64,000 nucleotides of DNA from Ectobius pallidus (GCA_964059195.1 CAXKWD010000005.1:137655686-137719685); one strand, 5' to 3'; numbered from the stretch's first letter, positions 45,851-57,247 are shown. Notes: generated by a model from the sequence alone, not told the origin. A program made the numbers and translations.

Positions 45851-46803
45851 TGGCACGCCTTTGTACGGAGAACCTAACATGTGATATCAGCTTGATGTTT
45901 GTGTTCCTTAAAAATAAGTTTGAAGGTGCGGGTGGGTTTCAATTTAAATGAGTCTTAAAGTTATTTTTTGGAGGACAAAAATTATATTTATGAAGCATTG
46001 ACCTGCAGATCTCCGTGCAATAATATATTTAATTCTGTGACTGAAATATTTATAGGCTACATTTCTGTTGACGTTCCGTACATGTGAAATGGAATTCAAC
46101 TACTTGCCTTGTTCCTGTCTCCTTCCATATCTGGTAGGAACATTCCTTTATGATAAGCCTAAGAGTGGCGTCCTAGTGCTCCTTTTTTTATTTATTCCTC
46201 TTTCTACTTTCCTTTCTTAAAATGGCATCTCAGTTCTTTTTATTATCAAACTGTCTTTTCGATTACGATAGAAATCGACAAAGAGATATAGCCTACAACA
46301 TGTTCTCCGATGAAAGAAGAGAGGGGAAAGGAAGTTTAGAAGGAGGGAGAGAGAGAGAGAGAGAAAGGGAAGAAAGAAAGAGTGGGTATAGAAGTATAGC
46401 GTGAGAAAGAATGCAGTCATTGAGAAAGTTGGCGAAACAAGAACAAAATGGATGGAAAGAGCTGCCAACTATCTGATGGCATAGTTGGTTGAAAGAAGGA
46501 CTTTAAGAAAAGCCGAGTTCTGAAAGTGAGCAGGTGAATTATATGAGGAGGAAAGAAGAGCCTTTGATATTCTCAATATAAAACGCAAAGAAGTCAGAAA
46601 GGCTGAAAGACCGTAACGCCCTAGAGGAAAATGCTGAATTCAATGCCGAGTTTAAGTATTTTTGTTTAGTTACTTAAAAGAAGACTGTACCGACTATAAT
46701 GTTTAAGATGGTTTGAAATATTACTATCGCTGTATTTTATTCCAGCAGATAAATTGACATTTGCTTATATATTGCGGATAGTTTTCTAATTCATATATCT
46801 GAT
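45851..46803. other. No gene seen
   Basis: A purine-rich stretch with (GA)n at 46346-46366. The serine/leucine-rich and glutamate/arginine-rich ORFs over it are strand shadows of that tract. Confidence 0.5.

Positions 46804-46858
<55 letters not shown>
46804..46858. repeat. (AAT)n microsatellite
   Basis: About 18 AAT units. Confidence 0.95.
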
Positions 46859-47053
46859 GGCAGGGTTAATGTCTTAAGACTTTCCCTTGCACTCAACCAG
46901 ACGTGAAACTATGTTGCATTATTTAAGAACTAGCAGCTGCCCGCGGTTTCAACTGCTAGGTGTTTTATTTAAATGATTTATTTAACAGAAAAATAACTAG
47001 AACATTTAATTTATTAACAATAACATCGATTTTACATAATTTTAGTTAATTAA

Positions 47054-47149
47054 ATAATATCTTTCATTATATTGTTTAACGCAGGAAATATTTTTATTAG
47101 TTTAATTAATTATGTTTACTACGTTAAACAATATAATTAAAGATATTAT
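47054..47149. repeat. Inverted repeat, 28-bp arms
   Basis: 47054-47081 pairs with 47122-47149 (27 of 28) around a 40-nt loop. The arms contain TATATTGTTTAACG. Possible foldback element or AT-rich hairpin. Confidence 0.8.
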
Positions 47150-47394
47150 GCAATTTATTCAAATTATGTAAAGAAGAAGGCCTGTGTAATGATTTAATGA
47201 TAAGCTAAAATCCAGAAAAGCATTCTGAAGTGACCGAGATTTATATATTTTACACAGTTTAATTAAAGGTGATTATTCTAAATTTTTGAATTAATGATTG
47301 GAACATAAAATGACAATTGCCTATTTCTTAAATTTAAGTGTACTATATGAAATTTAATACGCCTTAAAAGCCCAATGGTATCAATTATGTCCTT

Positions 47395-47800
47395 TTTACT
47401 TTCTCGCATATACGTAGTATAGAGAAAGTATTGTGATCGTGACAAAAATTCGAAGTTGAGATAACACCGGGAGAGCACGTTTCATGAAGCCTAGAAACCG
47501 AAAAAAATATTTTTGGAATGACGTCTGTCCGTCTGTCCGTCTGTCCGTCTGTCCGTCTGTCCGTCTGTCCGTCTGTCCGTCTGTCCGTCTGTCCGTCTGT
47601 CCGTGGACAAGCACAGCGGGTAAACGGTTCATTGTATTTACTTCATTTTTTGAATTAAGGACTTTTTCGAAATTTTGTCGAACCGCCCAGAAATTTAGGT
47701 TTACAACTGAAATATTAAGGGGACTTTTCATGAAAACTTTTTTTAAAAAATTGCTTTTTGAAAAAATGGCTCTAACGATTTTAATAAAAATTTAAAATTG
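47395..47800 (+). repeat. Dispersed repeat with (CTGTCCGT)n core, copy 2
   Basis: Same order as the 38.7 kb copy (GTAGTATAGAGAAAGTATTG, CTGT core, AAGGGGACTTTTCATGAAAA), but here the core has expanded to an 8-bp repeat, CTGTCCGT, about ten times (47523-47603). The 103- and 111-codon ORFs over it are periodic translations of the repeat (PSVRLSVC and DRRTDGQT). Confidence 0.75.
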
Positions 47801-48185
47801 TAAAGTATTATCTGTGACTAATAAAATGGCTATATCCGTATTTCCGCAAAAATGACTTAAGGGGCACTTTACTCGTATCCATTTTCAATTTTTCTAGATT
47901 ATATCCATTACAGTAGGCGATACATGAAAACCTATCACAGTAAAGTTGTAGAAAAATTTAAAATGAACATTTTTTGTTTAACACATTTCTTTGTACATTT
48001 AATAGATATCAAGATAAAAACAAAATAAGGACAGCTTAAATGCGAATTTCAGAACATAAATGTCAATTAAAATATGAATGACATTTTGTTGCCCCTAGTA
48101 ACAAGAAAACTATAGGCCTAATGTACTTATTGTTGTGAAATGCAATCAGTTTAGCTCAGTCGCAATGAACACACTAAAACCAATT
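47801..48185. other. No gene seen
   Basis: Anonymous AT-rich DNA with one TAGGCCTA (48113). Confidence 0.4.
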
Positions 48186-48187
48186 AA

Positions 48188-48440
48188 AGCGAGGTGGTAG
48201 GCCTAGGCCTATAGGCTAACAGGGAAGAGGTCCTGAGTTCAAATCAAACCTCGTGGCCGTCCAAATTGACTTGGGTTTTTCATGGTTCCGTCGTTCTCAA
48301 AGGCAAACGCCGGGTTTGTAGGACTTGCTTATTTTCCATAACTCATCGCCGCTATGTCACTGGATATTATAATCGCTTAAACTGAATATCACATAAGAAG
48401 ACATCACTAAACAATAGAAACATGACGCGAATGAGTTGTT
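48188..48440 (+). mobile_element. SINE B-like copy with double TAGGCCTA
   Basis: The head GCGAGGTGG is followed by TAGGCCTAGGCCTA (48198-48211), then a B-box-like GAGTTCAAATCAAAC and the family body (GGGTTTTTCATGGTT, AAAGGCAAACGCCG). Diverged from the 42.2 kb copy. The double octamer sits within the tRNA-like head. Confidence 0.75.
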
Positions 48441-48449
48441 AATATAGAC

Positions 48450-49035
48450 CAGCGTTTCTCAACCTATGGTCCCGCGGACCACTGGTGGTTCGCGAACACG
48501 GTGCCGAAGGTCCGCAGACATAATTGATTTAAAAATATCATAAAGCAAGTGGGAAGTAAAGAAGTAGAAATTTTTCACATAAAATGGACACTAGATGTCC
48601 ATTTTAAAGGTTTAAAATTCTAGAGGTTTAAAATCTTCGAAAATACAGGTCATATCGACTAAATTTGACTAATATTGAGCCAAAAAAAAAAAAAAAACAG
48701 GAACTCTGCAAGAGTCGTCAAGCTCAACCGTCTCATTAAAAGTGAGTAATAACATAATTCCTAATTATATTATCAAATTGGTAATATAATTATATTAATG
48801 TCTGTTCAAAATATAATTTTACTGTCAATAGTTTCATTCCAATTCAATAACTGTGTTTCCGTCGGATTAAAAAAAATGTATTTCGTTATAACGACCTATA
48901 ATTTAATACCCCAAATATTAAGAATATAGGCCTACATATAGCCTACTTTTAAAAATTGGATGTAAAATTTGGCGTCCGTAAAGTTTTTTTACTCATTTTA
49001 GAGGTCCTCGGGTTCAAAAAGGTTAAGAAACGCTG
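48450..49035. mobile_element. hAT-like MITE, 586 bp
   Basis: Ends are CAGCGTTTCTCAACCTATGG and, as complement, CAGCGTTTCTTAACCTTTTT. The flanks ATATAGAC (48442-48449) and ATATAAAC (49036-49043) are 7 of 8 identical. Subterminal GTCCCGCGGACC and CCGAAGGTCCGC sequences resemble known hAT non-autonomous elements. Non-coding. Confidence 0.9.
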
Positions 49036-49130
49036 ATATAAACTAATGTTTCACGCAAACATACTAAACACGTGGTATGACCTACATGCAGTTAAAGCGT
49101 GCAATATAACCTAAGTAATAGTAGTAGTAG

Positions 49131-49590
49131 TGGCGAAATTCAAATATAAGTCGCCCCTTAAGCTTCCCCATTCGATATTCACATTTGCACAGACTGTGTG
49201 ATTTATTTTGTTTCTGAGCGAAGCAGAGTGACCAACTGCCCTTGTATACTGTTGCATATAGCTAAATAATGCATAACACTAACCACATAGTTAAGTGCGC
49301 GAAGCGGAGGCGGGAGCCGTAGCGAAGCGCCCTTGGATTTTCGAATAATGTACGATACACTGTTTGTAGGTTTCGAAAATGTGGCATATTATATCTCCCG
49401 CAAGGTTTGTCAGCCTGCCACCTCTCGTCTAGCGGTAAGACGTCACACCTCCAACGTCCAATCACGAGTTTCTTCATAATACTAGGACAGAAGAATTCGT
49501 TAGATCGTGGTATAAAATAAACTGCATCGGTGAAGATAGGTTGGGTGGGACCGATTTATCCCAAGGTGCGACTTATATTTGAATTTTCCC
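49131..49590. mobile_element. TIR element with CAAATATAAGTCGC ends
   Basis: Left end GGCGAAATTCAAATATAAGT and, as complement, right end GGGAAAATTCAAATATAAGT, both continuing into CGCNCC. (TAG)n flanks occur on both sides, so the target duplication is ambiguous. The interior includes CTCGTCTAGCGGTAAGACG, a tRNA A-box-like stretch without a matching B box. The minus ORF at 49262-49477 is not supported. Confidence 0.75.
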
Positions 49591-49627
49591 GTAGTAGTAG
49601 TAGTACTAATAATATGCAGTTTTACTG

Positions 49628-49680
49628 TCATTGATTATTATTATTATTGTTATTATTATTGTTATTATTCTTATTATTAT
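49628..49680. repeat. (ATT)n microsatellite, imperfect
   Basis: ATT units with GTT and CTT interruptions. Confidence 0.85.
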
Positions 49681-49689
49681 TTCACGGTA

Positions 49690-51055
49690 AAAGCATTGAA
49701 CATAAAGATCGACCCTGATGCTTTCCGTTCTAGATACTTCTTAGTTTTATGAAATGTAATAAGTAGGCCTAAAATTTAATTGTCTCTTTAATGTAATTTT
49801 TTCTGTGCTAGCCTTTAACACGTATATGCGAGAAAGTTTGTGCAACGTATTTTTGCACCATTTATTTAAATACGTATGTCAAATTAAACTCTTCTTAAAT
49901 TTTTCTTTATCGTTTAATATCAGTTTAATACAATGATGACCATATAATTGATGCATGTTCTAACATACTGCGTACAAAACTATTATAAAGTAACTGTAAA
50001 ACATGTTCATCTTTAACATTTTTGGTATTACGAAAAATAAATCCCAACTATTCATAAGCTTCATCTATCATGCTATTAATGTGGTTTCGAAAATTTAGAT
50101 TATAAGTTATAATTAGTCCTAAATATTTAATGGGAAATATACTATCTCACGTTTCCGAATTCATACTGTATTGAACAATCAGGTACAATGAAAATCTGAA
50201 AACATATAAAAATATTGGCCCTATTAAGGAATAAGTAGATTCTTCATTAGAAACGAGTAGATGGATTATTCAATTTAATAAGAGTGTTCCATATCTGGTC
50301 AAGTAACGAACTAAATATAACGAATGTTCAGAGAAATAACTAGGAAGCGAGCATTGAAGTTTATGTGCGTGGGAATACTTCATGTGTCTTATAGCGAATG
50401 CTGTGTTGGGATAATGTGTTCGATTTCAAATCCCAGGGGAATCATTTTTCACTCCCGACTTTCACGTTCATTACTGGCACGAATTCTTTGTGATAATAGT
50501 ACAATAACTCCAATAACGAACGACTATAAATTTACAGTCAAAGAGCAATTTCAACGTTCTCCCTTAAATCCTTGTTCTGGTTGAAAGTACACTAGGACGC
50601 TAAGAAAAATTGAAGCTGATTTTCAACCATGTCATTCAGAATATTTTTTAAACATTTTATTCCAATTAAGAAAATGATATATTGAAGTGTACCATTTGAC
50701 ACATTATAACTTTATCTTGATGTGTCAAATTATTCCCATGTTGTAGGCTACAGTCTTTTCTGTCGACATACTAATATTTTATTTTATCTGGCAAAGTTAA
50801 GGCCTTGAGTACTTTTCTTCCATTCAACCAGATTCAGAAATATACAATACACAGAGCTAATAATTATCATTACAAAATTGATACAATAATATTTAAGTAA
50901 GTAGAATGATTACACAGATATGCCTAAATACTAACATAATGAATACAATATGAGATAATAAAAAATAAACAGTTATATAGTAAGTACAGCAAACGTGGAA
51001 GTAAACAAATAGGCCTAACAATAATATTGAAGGGAATTATAATAATAATTATATT
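49690..51055. other. No gene seen
   Basis: A B-box-like GATTTCAAATCCCAGG at 50422 hints at a SINE relic, but the A box and body are not recognisable. The 86-codon ORF at 50324-50584 crosses it. Confidence 0.35.
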
Positions 51056-51061
51056 AGATTG

Positions 51062-51125
51062 GGCGGCGTGGGCTGCTTAAATGTCCCTCTTAGGGGGAGG
51101 TAAAACTAAGGCAAATAAAAATAGA
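51062..51125 (+). mobile_element. 3' fragment of the 12.4 kb SINE family
   Basis: GGCGTGGGCTGCTTAAATGT then GTCCCTCTTAGGGGGAGG and AAACTAAGGCAAATAAAAA parallel the 3' end at 12735-12795. Confidence 0.65.
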
Positions 51126-51490
51126 AAGAGAGAAAGAAATAACATTAATATTAATAGAGTATCGACAGCAATGGTTGATCCCTTCAACGTTGATCTTGGA
51201 AGGTGTTTCATATTCGGGCCAACGGCCCATCCACTTGACCCTAGATGGTGTGCCCACCAGATCAAAATACTGCTATAGGGGTGGACGTATATTAAACTAA
51301 AATAATAAATATAAATGAAAAGATAAAGCGCTTTCATTTACAGATCTTGTAGGCTTTTGCGGATTCTGGAGATTGAGGCTCTCACATTTACATAAAGCCA
51401 GCTCATAAATTATGAATGGTTATCATCAGGGCCCGGTTTTTGATGAAACCTATAAACTGACTAAATTTTAAGGAAAATGACTTAATAATT

Positions 51491-51747
51491 CCGGGGTGCG
51501 CGGGCAAAGAGAGTTAGGTCCACTTTCTTGTTACTGAGAATTAGAGTGACTTAACACACTATACCAGCCCAACATAGCTTTAGAGATGGATAAACCCATG
51601 AGGCACACATCCATAACTACCGTACAATTTTGAATTTGACTTACTTGACTTAACACAAATGTAGAGAACATCTTTATCTATAATTCTATGGACATATCTC
51701 AATCTTTTAGGATGGTGGACTTAACTCTCTTTGCCCGCGCACCCCGG
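51491..51747. mobile_element. MITE with 33-bp TIRs
   Basis: 51491-51523 and 51715-51747 are inverted complements with a single mismatch, starting CCGGGGTGCGCGGGCAAAGA. Flanks are ATAATT and AATTAT, so the target duplication may be AATT or the TIR may extend outward. 257 bp, non-coding, superfamily undetermined. Confidence 0.88.
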
Positions 51748-52032
51748 AATTATAAAAAAATGACATAAAAACTGATATTTTATTTATAAAAAAAATTATT
51801 GTACGCACAAATTTATAGACTAGTTTGTACATAATTGTAAAAACTGTAAATAACTGTAATGTTGTGAATGTTATTTTCTCACGGAAATTTATACTGGCAC
51901 TGAGGCACTGGTGAGTAAAAATTCGACACATCCTTTTGTGGTCTGCCGGATTATATTGTTGTTTATTGAGGGTAAACAATAGTTTGCACTCTCAAATCCA
52001 AGCAGGTGGCAGACTCTGGTGCCAAGTCAATC

Positions 52033-52168
52033 TAATGGCCGGATTTCTATGATCTAAAAAAGACCTACAAAAATTAAAATATGACCAATAAAATTTAAAA
52101 TATGACTTTACCACTTACACATTGTGTATATTTTTTTCAAGTTTCGATACAATAAATTTTATTAAAAT
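52033..52168. mobile_element. Element family R, left half (copy 3)
   Basis: TAATGGCCGGATTTCTAT then AATATGACCAATAAAATTTA and CACTTACACATTGTGTATAT match the left half of R copies 1 and 2. It stops where element E1 begins. The matching right half appears only at 63071, beyond element E2. Confidence 0.75.
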
Positions 52169-53001
52169 ACTAGCTTAAAAGACCCGGCGTCGCCCGGGTT
52201 TTGTATTTTGTAGTTGGAAATTAACTTATGAAGGACTTTCGATTTTTAAATTCTAGGTCTTTATATAGGTATTTATAATTTGAAATAGGAAGAACGACTT
52301 ATTACACTCAAACTATTCCCTCAGAAAGCGCTTGATATAGTTTTTTATGGCTCTTAGAGGATGTAGAATTTTGCATCCCTTCGCTTGCACAGCAAGCCTG
52401 GTAGGGGTTCAAATAAGAAGAAACAGAAATTCCTGTAACATAAAGTTGTAATATCGAGGTGGAAAATTTTATTTCCCACTCTCATGTTACCATGAAACTG
52501 TTTTGGGGATGAAATTAAACAGAAAGCATGATCACTTTCATACTTCTCTCTCCAAAAACCTGCGATATAATATAATAATATACACATTACCATACCTCGT
52601 TTTGTTTTCTCTATGTCCAGGGTAGAGAAAGTTATGTAACTGCATTATTTTCGTGGATTTCATTCTGTAATATTTATTTATAACATGAATTATTTTGATA
52701 ACTTCTCTTATTTGTCAAACTTACATGTCATTTTTTTTCCAAACCCATCTGATACAATTGGCAACAATTTCTTCCGTGATTTGGAATTGATAATTCTGTG
52801 TAAAAAGGGATTAAGTATTCTGAAAAACGTTTAATTTTTGGCATTTAAAACGTGAGCCCCTACATTATGAAACGAAGGTACTGTCAAAATTCCAAGTCTC
52901 TACCTGTTATAGTTTAGGCTGTACGTTGATTCCTGTCAGTCAGTCAGTCAGTCATTCATTCAGTCAGTCAGGACAAAGCCTTTTATATATAGAGAAGATA
53001 G
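52169..53001 (+). mobile_element. Element family E, copy 1 (E1)
   Basis: It begins ACTAGCTTAAAAGACCCGGC with a GTCGCCCGGG stem and shares about 170 bp with E2 (AAATTAACTTATGAAGGACT, GAAGAACGACTTAT, CTCAGAAA-CGCT). It ends with a (GTCA)n run (52934-52970), then TTTTATATATAGAGAAGATAG. The interior differs from E2 and holds no transposase, so it is probably a non-autonomous relative. The 79-codon minus ORF inside is unrecognised. Confidence 0.65.
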
Positions 53002-53720
53002 ATGAGATGGAAAATTGGGTGTATGTAATCTGCGCCACGGTTGACACCGAATTTGAAATAGAATAAAAATGAGGTATGTAAACTGCGGCACACAGATATG
53101 TAAACTGCGCCACAGCGACATGTAGGTTGCTGCAGTAGTTATAGGCAAACAAAAGTTAGACCTAATACGTGAAAGTTCGTTTCTATTCAGTAACAATTTT
53201 TTGCACTTGATGTGATGGGAACGTACGGTACTTGTCTGTAGGTTGGTATCGTTCTATGTATGTTGGTAACGAGTGCTTTACCTGCGCTATCTTTAGGTTG
53301 GTAACAACTTTTCTCTAGCGAAGCACATCAAAACACAATCTTACTAACGAGTCATTCACTTGTGTTTTACAGTCTCAGAGTCACTGTGTACATTATCTTT
53401 TAGTGGTCGCAATTTCATAACCAGTCCTTAGTCTGGAGAAGTGGAAAGGAAACTGTTGGTGCGTTAGTATGACGGTGACGCCATTTAAATGTCGGTGGCG
53501 CAGTTTACATCATGCAGGTTGGGGAAAAAGGTAGAAGATTACCTTTTCCCGGAAAATTGTGAATATTGTTATAATAATAATAATAATAATAATAGGAAAA
53601 GTAATAATACGAGGAAGAATCAAATGAAAACCGCAATTAATGTTTCCCACTATTTTACTGCAGGAAGAATATTTGCTTGTACATTATTTTTCTACTTAGT
53701 CCCCACCTAGTTCAACGCAA
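53002..53720. other. No gene seen
   Basis: Three TGCGCCAC-type phrases (53030-53120, such as AAACTGCGCCACAG) form a weak local repeat. A short (AAT)n lies at 53569-53594. Confidence 0.45.
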
Positions 53721-53756
53721 TTAAGAAATCGGATAGGAAGTGCTTCGATACCGCGT

Positions 53757-53942
53757 TAGAAAAATTATTTTTGGTAGACGCTGTACCCACTCGTGCACCG
53801 CCGATTGGACGTCTTCATCAGACTTGAACTTCTGCCCTCCAAGGTGATCCTTTAATGGTCCAAAGATGTGGAAATCCGATAGTGCCAAAGCGACGGAGAT
53901 TGCTGAGTGCAGGTGTTTTGCTTCAACATGAGAACGCCCTCC
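53757..53942 (-). pseudogene. Mariner-type transposase C-terminal fragment
   Basis: Within a 108-codon ORF, residues about 36-97 include LSDFHIFGPLKDHLGGQKF, then SDEDVQSAVHEWVQRLPK. This is the familiar C-terminal stretch of mariner transposases (SDFHLFGPLKEHLGG...DEDV...V.EWL...PK). Upstream, GGRSHVEAK recalls the NARPHVA region, but the residues normally between them are deleted. The catalytic N-terminal domain is absent. Relic only. Confidence 0.82.
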
Positions 53943-54167
53943 CTCGTATAACAAAGAAATCCGTCGACGACAGCAATAGGATGATGTAAGGCTTAGGTTT
54001 CGGTGGCGAACTGCAACATAAATAGCATTAATTAGAAACCAGTTCACAATCTGTATAGTTCAGTGGAAATAGGTTACCATACTCTTTAGTATAAGGCCAT
54101 GAACGTCTCATGTTAAATATTCAGATGTAAAAGAGGAACTTAAAAACGCCAGCGCAATGCAACTCAC

Positions 54168-54493
54168 GAGTATAGATGTTATACAGGGCTTCCCTACTCC
54201 AGCGTCTTTTTGACTTTCTCGCCATGGACCCCCCTCCATAAATCTTCGGGGCCCATGACCCCTCTCGCCATGGACCCCCTTCATAAATCTTCAGGGCCCA
54301 TGGCCTTCGACTGGACGCCGTTTCGGTACTGACATCGATTAACTCTGCGTCTTCGGTCGGGTATCTTCGCCGATGACGTTCGCCGATGCTGCTTGATAGC
54401 TTGTTTCTGTATTAATGTTGACAAAACCACTCCTACGCCGGGACGCTGCTTCGGTAAAGGCCTTGAAGATGCCCTCGTCTCTTCTTCCGGCAA
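54168..54493 (-). other. Exon-like module 1 (L type, 326 bp)
   Basis: Acceptor ACGTTGCAG before 54493; donor reads ACTC then GTGAGT. Open from the acceptor as LPEEETRASSRPLPKQRPGV and onward for about 70 codons to a stop just after AMGPEDL. Confidence 0.6.
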
Positions 54494-54655
54494 CTGCAAC
54501 GTATATAAAAATGAAATTAAAACCAGTTCACAATCTGAACAGTTCACAGGCCAAAGACCACGACACCATACTCTTCAGCATAAGGCCATGAATCCTTCAC
54601 CTGAACTATTCAGTTATAAAAGAGGAACAAAAGGCTCCAGAGAAATGCAACTCAC

Positions 54656-54803
54656 CAGTATAGATGTTATACAGGACTTCCCTACTCCAGCGTCGCTTTG
54701 CCTTTCTCGCCATGGACCCCCTCCGTAAATCTTCAGGGCCCATGACCTTAGCCGAGACGCCGTTTCGGTATTCATAAGGAAGAAGTTTGTCTTAGTCAGT
54801 GAT
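54656..54803 (-). other. Exon-like module 2 (S type, 148 bp)
   Basis: Acceptor TATGTTACAG; donor ATACTG then GTGAGT. Reads SLTKTNFFLMNTETASRLRS in the frame open through the block. Confidence 0.6.
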
Positions 54804-54853
54804 CTGTAACATACCATAAAATATCTATTTAAAACCAGTTCACGATCTGAATA

Positions 54854-55165
54854 GTAAAAAAGTAAAACAAAAGTAAAGTGTTCCCTATAAAGGCCATGGA
54901 GGCCCAGGGGGTTCCAGAAGGTTGAGGATGCCAGATTTTAGACATTCGGCACATGAAGGTGGTAAGGTTGTCAGCCTTACGCATCAGCCGCCTTTACCCC
55001 CCAGGATTGCTCCTGGTACTCATTTCTGTTAGAGGCTGAGTCGACCCCAGGGCCAACAGAAGGAATAGTTCAGTTGAAAAACTCAAACGACCTAATCGGG
55101 GATCAAACCCGCGACCTTCCGGTTTGTAGTGCAGCGCCTCAACCATTACGCTACGGCGTGCCCCG
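54854..55165 (-). mobile_element. SINE family A copy with 14-bp target duplication
   Basis: TCACGATCTGAATA is duplicated at 54840-54853 and 55166-55179, splitting the spacer of the exon-like array. B box at plus-strand GGGGATCAAACCCGCGA (about 55097) and A-box region CCATTACGCTACGGCG. The 3' tail is TTTACTTTTGTTTTAC on the minus strand. Confidence 0.95.
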
Positions 55166-55299
55166 TCACGATCTGAATAATAATAATAATTATTATTATT
55201 TAGCCATTAAATACAGTATCGTACAATAGGCTATGTCGATGTAAAAGTTACATATGATTACATAAATATACACGTACATTGAACACTAGACATAGTGTA

Positions 55300-55858
55300 T
55301 ACAGGTGATTTATCAAAAATTTATATCAATAAAACCAATTTCAAAAACTTCGTCAATAGTATAAAAAGCTGAATAACAAAGCTTTGCCTACAACTATTCA
55401 AAGCTTTCGATGTACGACAATACATTGCATTGAGAGCTCCATTGGATCTTATATTATAGCAGTGAACATCAGACCGTAGAGAATACGTATTTTGTCTTTC
55501 TTTAATATAAACAAGGCAAGTATAGATATAAATACCTGGAAAAGTTAAAATATTGTTTTCATTAAATAGAAGTTTATAGTGATAATAACTGGCTTTTCTA
55601 CTTATAATATGTACAGCTGCTGTCTGAAGTCTAAAGATTTTTATTGTATTTGAGGAATGCCCCCATAAATGTAGGGTACTCCATACAATAGCTGACAATG
55701 AAAGAGTGAATGGTATACATTTTTCAGATGATTTATATTTACAGTATATACTAGTATACGAAGGACATACAGGATCCTTGACAATTTATTACAGATATTA
55801 GTTATGTGATCATTCCAAGAAGTTAGTATCCAGCACAAATACAAGCAATTCACTGGAG
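55300..55858 (-). pseudogene. Non-LTR retrotransposon reverse-transcriptase C-terminal fragment
   Basis: The minus strand reads WNDHITNICNKLSRILYVLR, then VYHSLFHCQLLYG (first frame), switching by overlap to WSTLHLWGHSSNTIKIFRLQ, AAVHIISRK, ENNILTFPGIYIYTCLVYI and SDVHCYNIRS. This order (H...KLS..LY.LR, VY.SL....L.YG, WG...IF.LQ..A.R.I, ILT....Y, H.YNTR) is the thumb-to-C-terminal region of jockey/RTE-like LINE reverse transcriptases. At least one frame shift. The polymerase core is absent. It sits in the array spacer, so it inserted after the array formed or was inside one spacer. Confidence 0.85.
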
Positions 55859-55962
55859 ATATCTCATGGTACCATACTCTTCAGCATCAGGCCTTGAACC
55901 TTTCAAATGACCTATTCAGATGGTAAAAGGGGAGCAAATAACGCAAAAACTGTTAAACTTAC

Positions 55963-56286
55963 CAGGATTAGAGTTTTAGAGGGCTTCCCTACTCCAGCGT
56001 CGCTTTTCCTTTCTCGCCACGGACCCCCTCCATAAATCTTCGGGGCCCATGACCTCTCTCGCCATGGACCCCCTCCAAAAATCTTCAGGGCCCATGGCCT
56101 TCGCTGAGACGCCGTTTCGGTACTGACATCGATGAACTCTGCATCTTCGGTTGGGTAGTTCGCCGATGACGTTCGCCTATGCTGCTTGGTAGCTTGTATC
56201 TTTATTAGTGTTGAGAAAACCACTCCTAGGCCGGGACGCTGGTTCGGTACAGGCCTTGAAGAAGTCCTCGTCTCTTCTTCCGGCAA
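55963..56286 (-). other. Exon-like module 3 (L type, 324 bp)
   Basis: Acceptor ACGTTGCAG; donor CCTG then GTAAGT. Open throughout: LPEEETRTSSRPVPNQRPGL at the start, then NYPTEDAEFIDVSTETASQR and two WALKIFGGGPWRER-type repeats, and it stays open past the donor. The only L module with an open frame through its whole length. Confidence 0.65.
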
Positions 56287-56448
56287 CTGCAACGTATATA
56301 AAAATGGAATTAAAACCAGTTCAGAATCTGAATAGTTCACAGGACAAAGACCACGACACCATACTCTTCAGCATAAGGCCATGAATCCTTCAGCTGAACT
56401 ATTCAGTTATAAAAGAGGAATAAAAGGCTCTAGGGAAATGCAACTCAC

Positions 56449-56771
56449 CAGTATAGATGTTATACAGCGCTTCCCTACTCCAGCGTCGCTATGTCTTTCT
56501 AGCCATGGACCCCCTCCATAAATCTTCGGGGCCCATGACTTCTCTCGCCATGGACCCCCTCCAAAAATCTTCAGGGCCCATGACCTTTGCTGAGACGCCG
56601 TTTCGGTACTGACATAGATGAACTCTGCGTCTTTGGTTGGGTAGTTCACCGATGACGTTTGCCGATGCTGCTTGGTAGCTTGTGTCCTTCTTAATGCTGA
56701 CAAAACCAGTCTACGCCGGGATGCTGATTCGGTACAGGCCTTGAAGAAGTCCTCGTCTCTTCGGCTGGCAA
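56449..56771 (-). other. Exon-like module 4 (L type, 323 bp)
   Basis: Acceptor ACGTTGCAG; donor ATACTG then GTGAGT. One base shorter than module 3 with small indels, and the head has GCCAGCCGAAGAGACG in place of GCCGGAAGAAGAGACG. Frames differ between its halves. Confidence 0.6.
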
Positions 56772-56933
56772 CTGCAACGTATATAAAAATGAAATTAAAA
56801 CCAGTTCAAAATCTGAATAGTTCACAGGCCAAAGACCACTACACCATACTCTTCAGCATAAGGTCATGAATCCTTCACCTGAACTATTCAGTTATAAAAG
56901 AGGTATAAAAGACTCCAGAGCAATCCAACTCAC

Positions 56934-57082
56934 CAGTATAGATGTTATACAGGGCTTCCCTACTCCAGCGTCGCTTTGCCTTTCTCGCCATGGACCCCCC
57001 TCCATAAATCTTCAGGGCCCATGACCTTCGCCGGGACGCCGTTTCGGTACTCATAAAGATGAAGTTTGTCTTCCCCATTGAT
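56934..57082 (-). other. Exon-like module 5 (S type, 149 bp)
   Basis: Acceptor TATGTTACAG; donor ATACTG then GTGAGT. Reads MGKTNFIFMSTETASRRRSW, and its 3' half stays open as ARKAKRRWSREALYNIYTG. Confidence 0.6.
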
Positions 57083-57247
57083 CTGTAACATACCATAAAA
57101 AATCTAGTTAAAACCAGTTCACAATCTGAATAGTTCACTGGAGACATGCCTCGACACCATACTCTTCAGCATAAGGCCAAGAATCTCTCATATGACCTAT
57201 TCAGATGGTAAAAAGGAGCATAAAAACGCCAGAGCAAAGCAATTTAC

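Noticed and set aside
46217..46468. Overlapping Ser/Leu-rich and Glu/Arg-rich ORFs
   Set aside because: They lie on the two strands of a (GA)n tract.
47396..47795. 103- and 111-codon ORFs with periodic PSVRLSVC and DRRTDGQT peptides
   Set aside because: They translate a CTGTCCGT minisatellite; an 8-bp unit gives an 8-residue period in any open frame.
53721..54047. Intact 108-codon mariner transposase
   Set aside because: Only the C-terminal motif region is homologous; the catalytic core is missing and the first 35 residues are unrelated.
55912..56340. 142-codon minus ORF as a host gene
   Set aside because: It is one module of the repeated array plus spacer; sister modules have the same sequence in shifted frames, so the ORF alone is not evidence of a protein.
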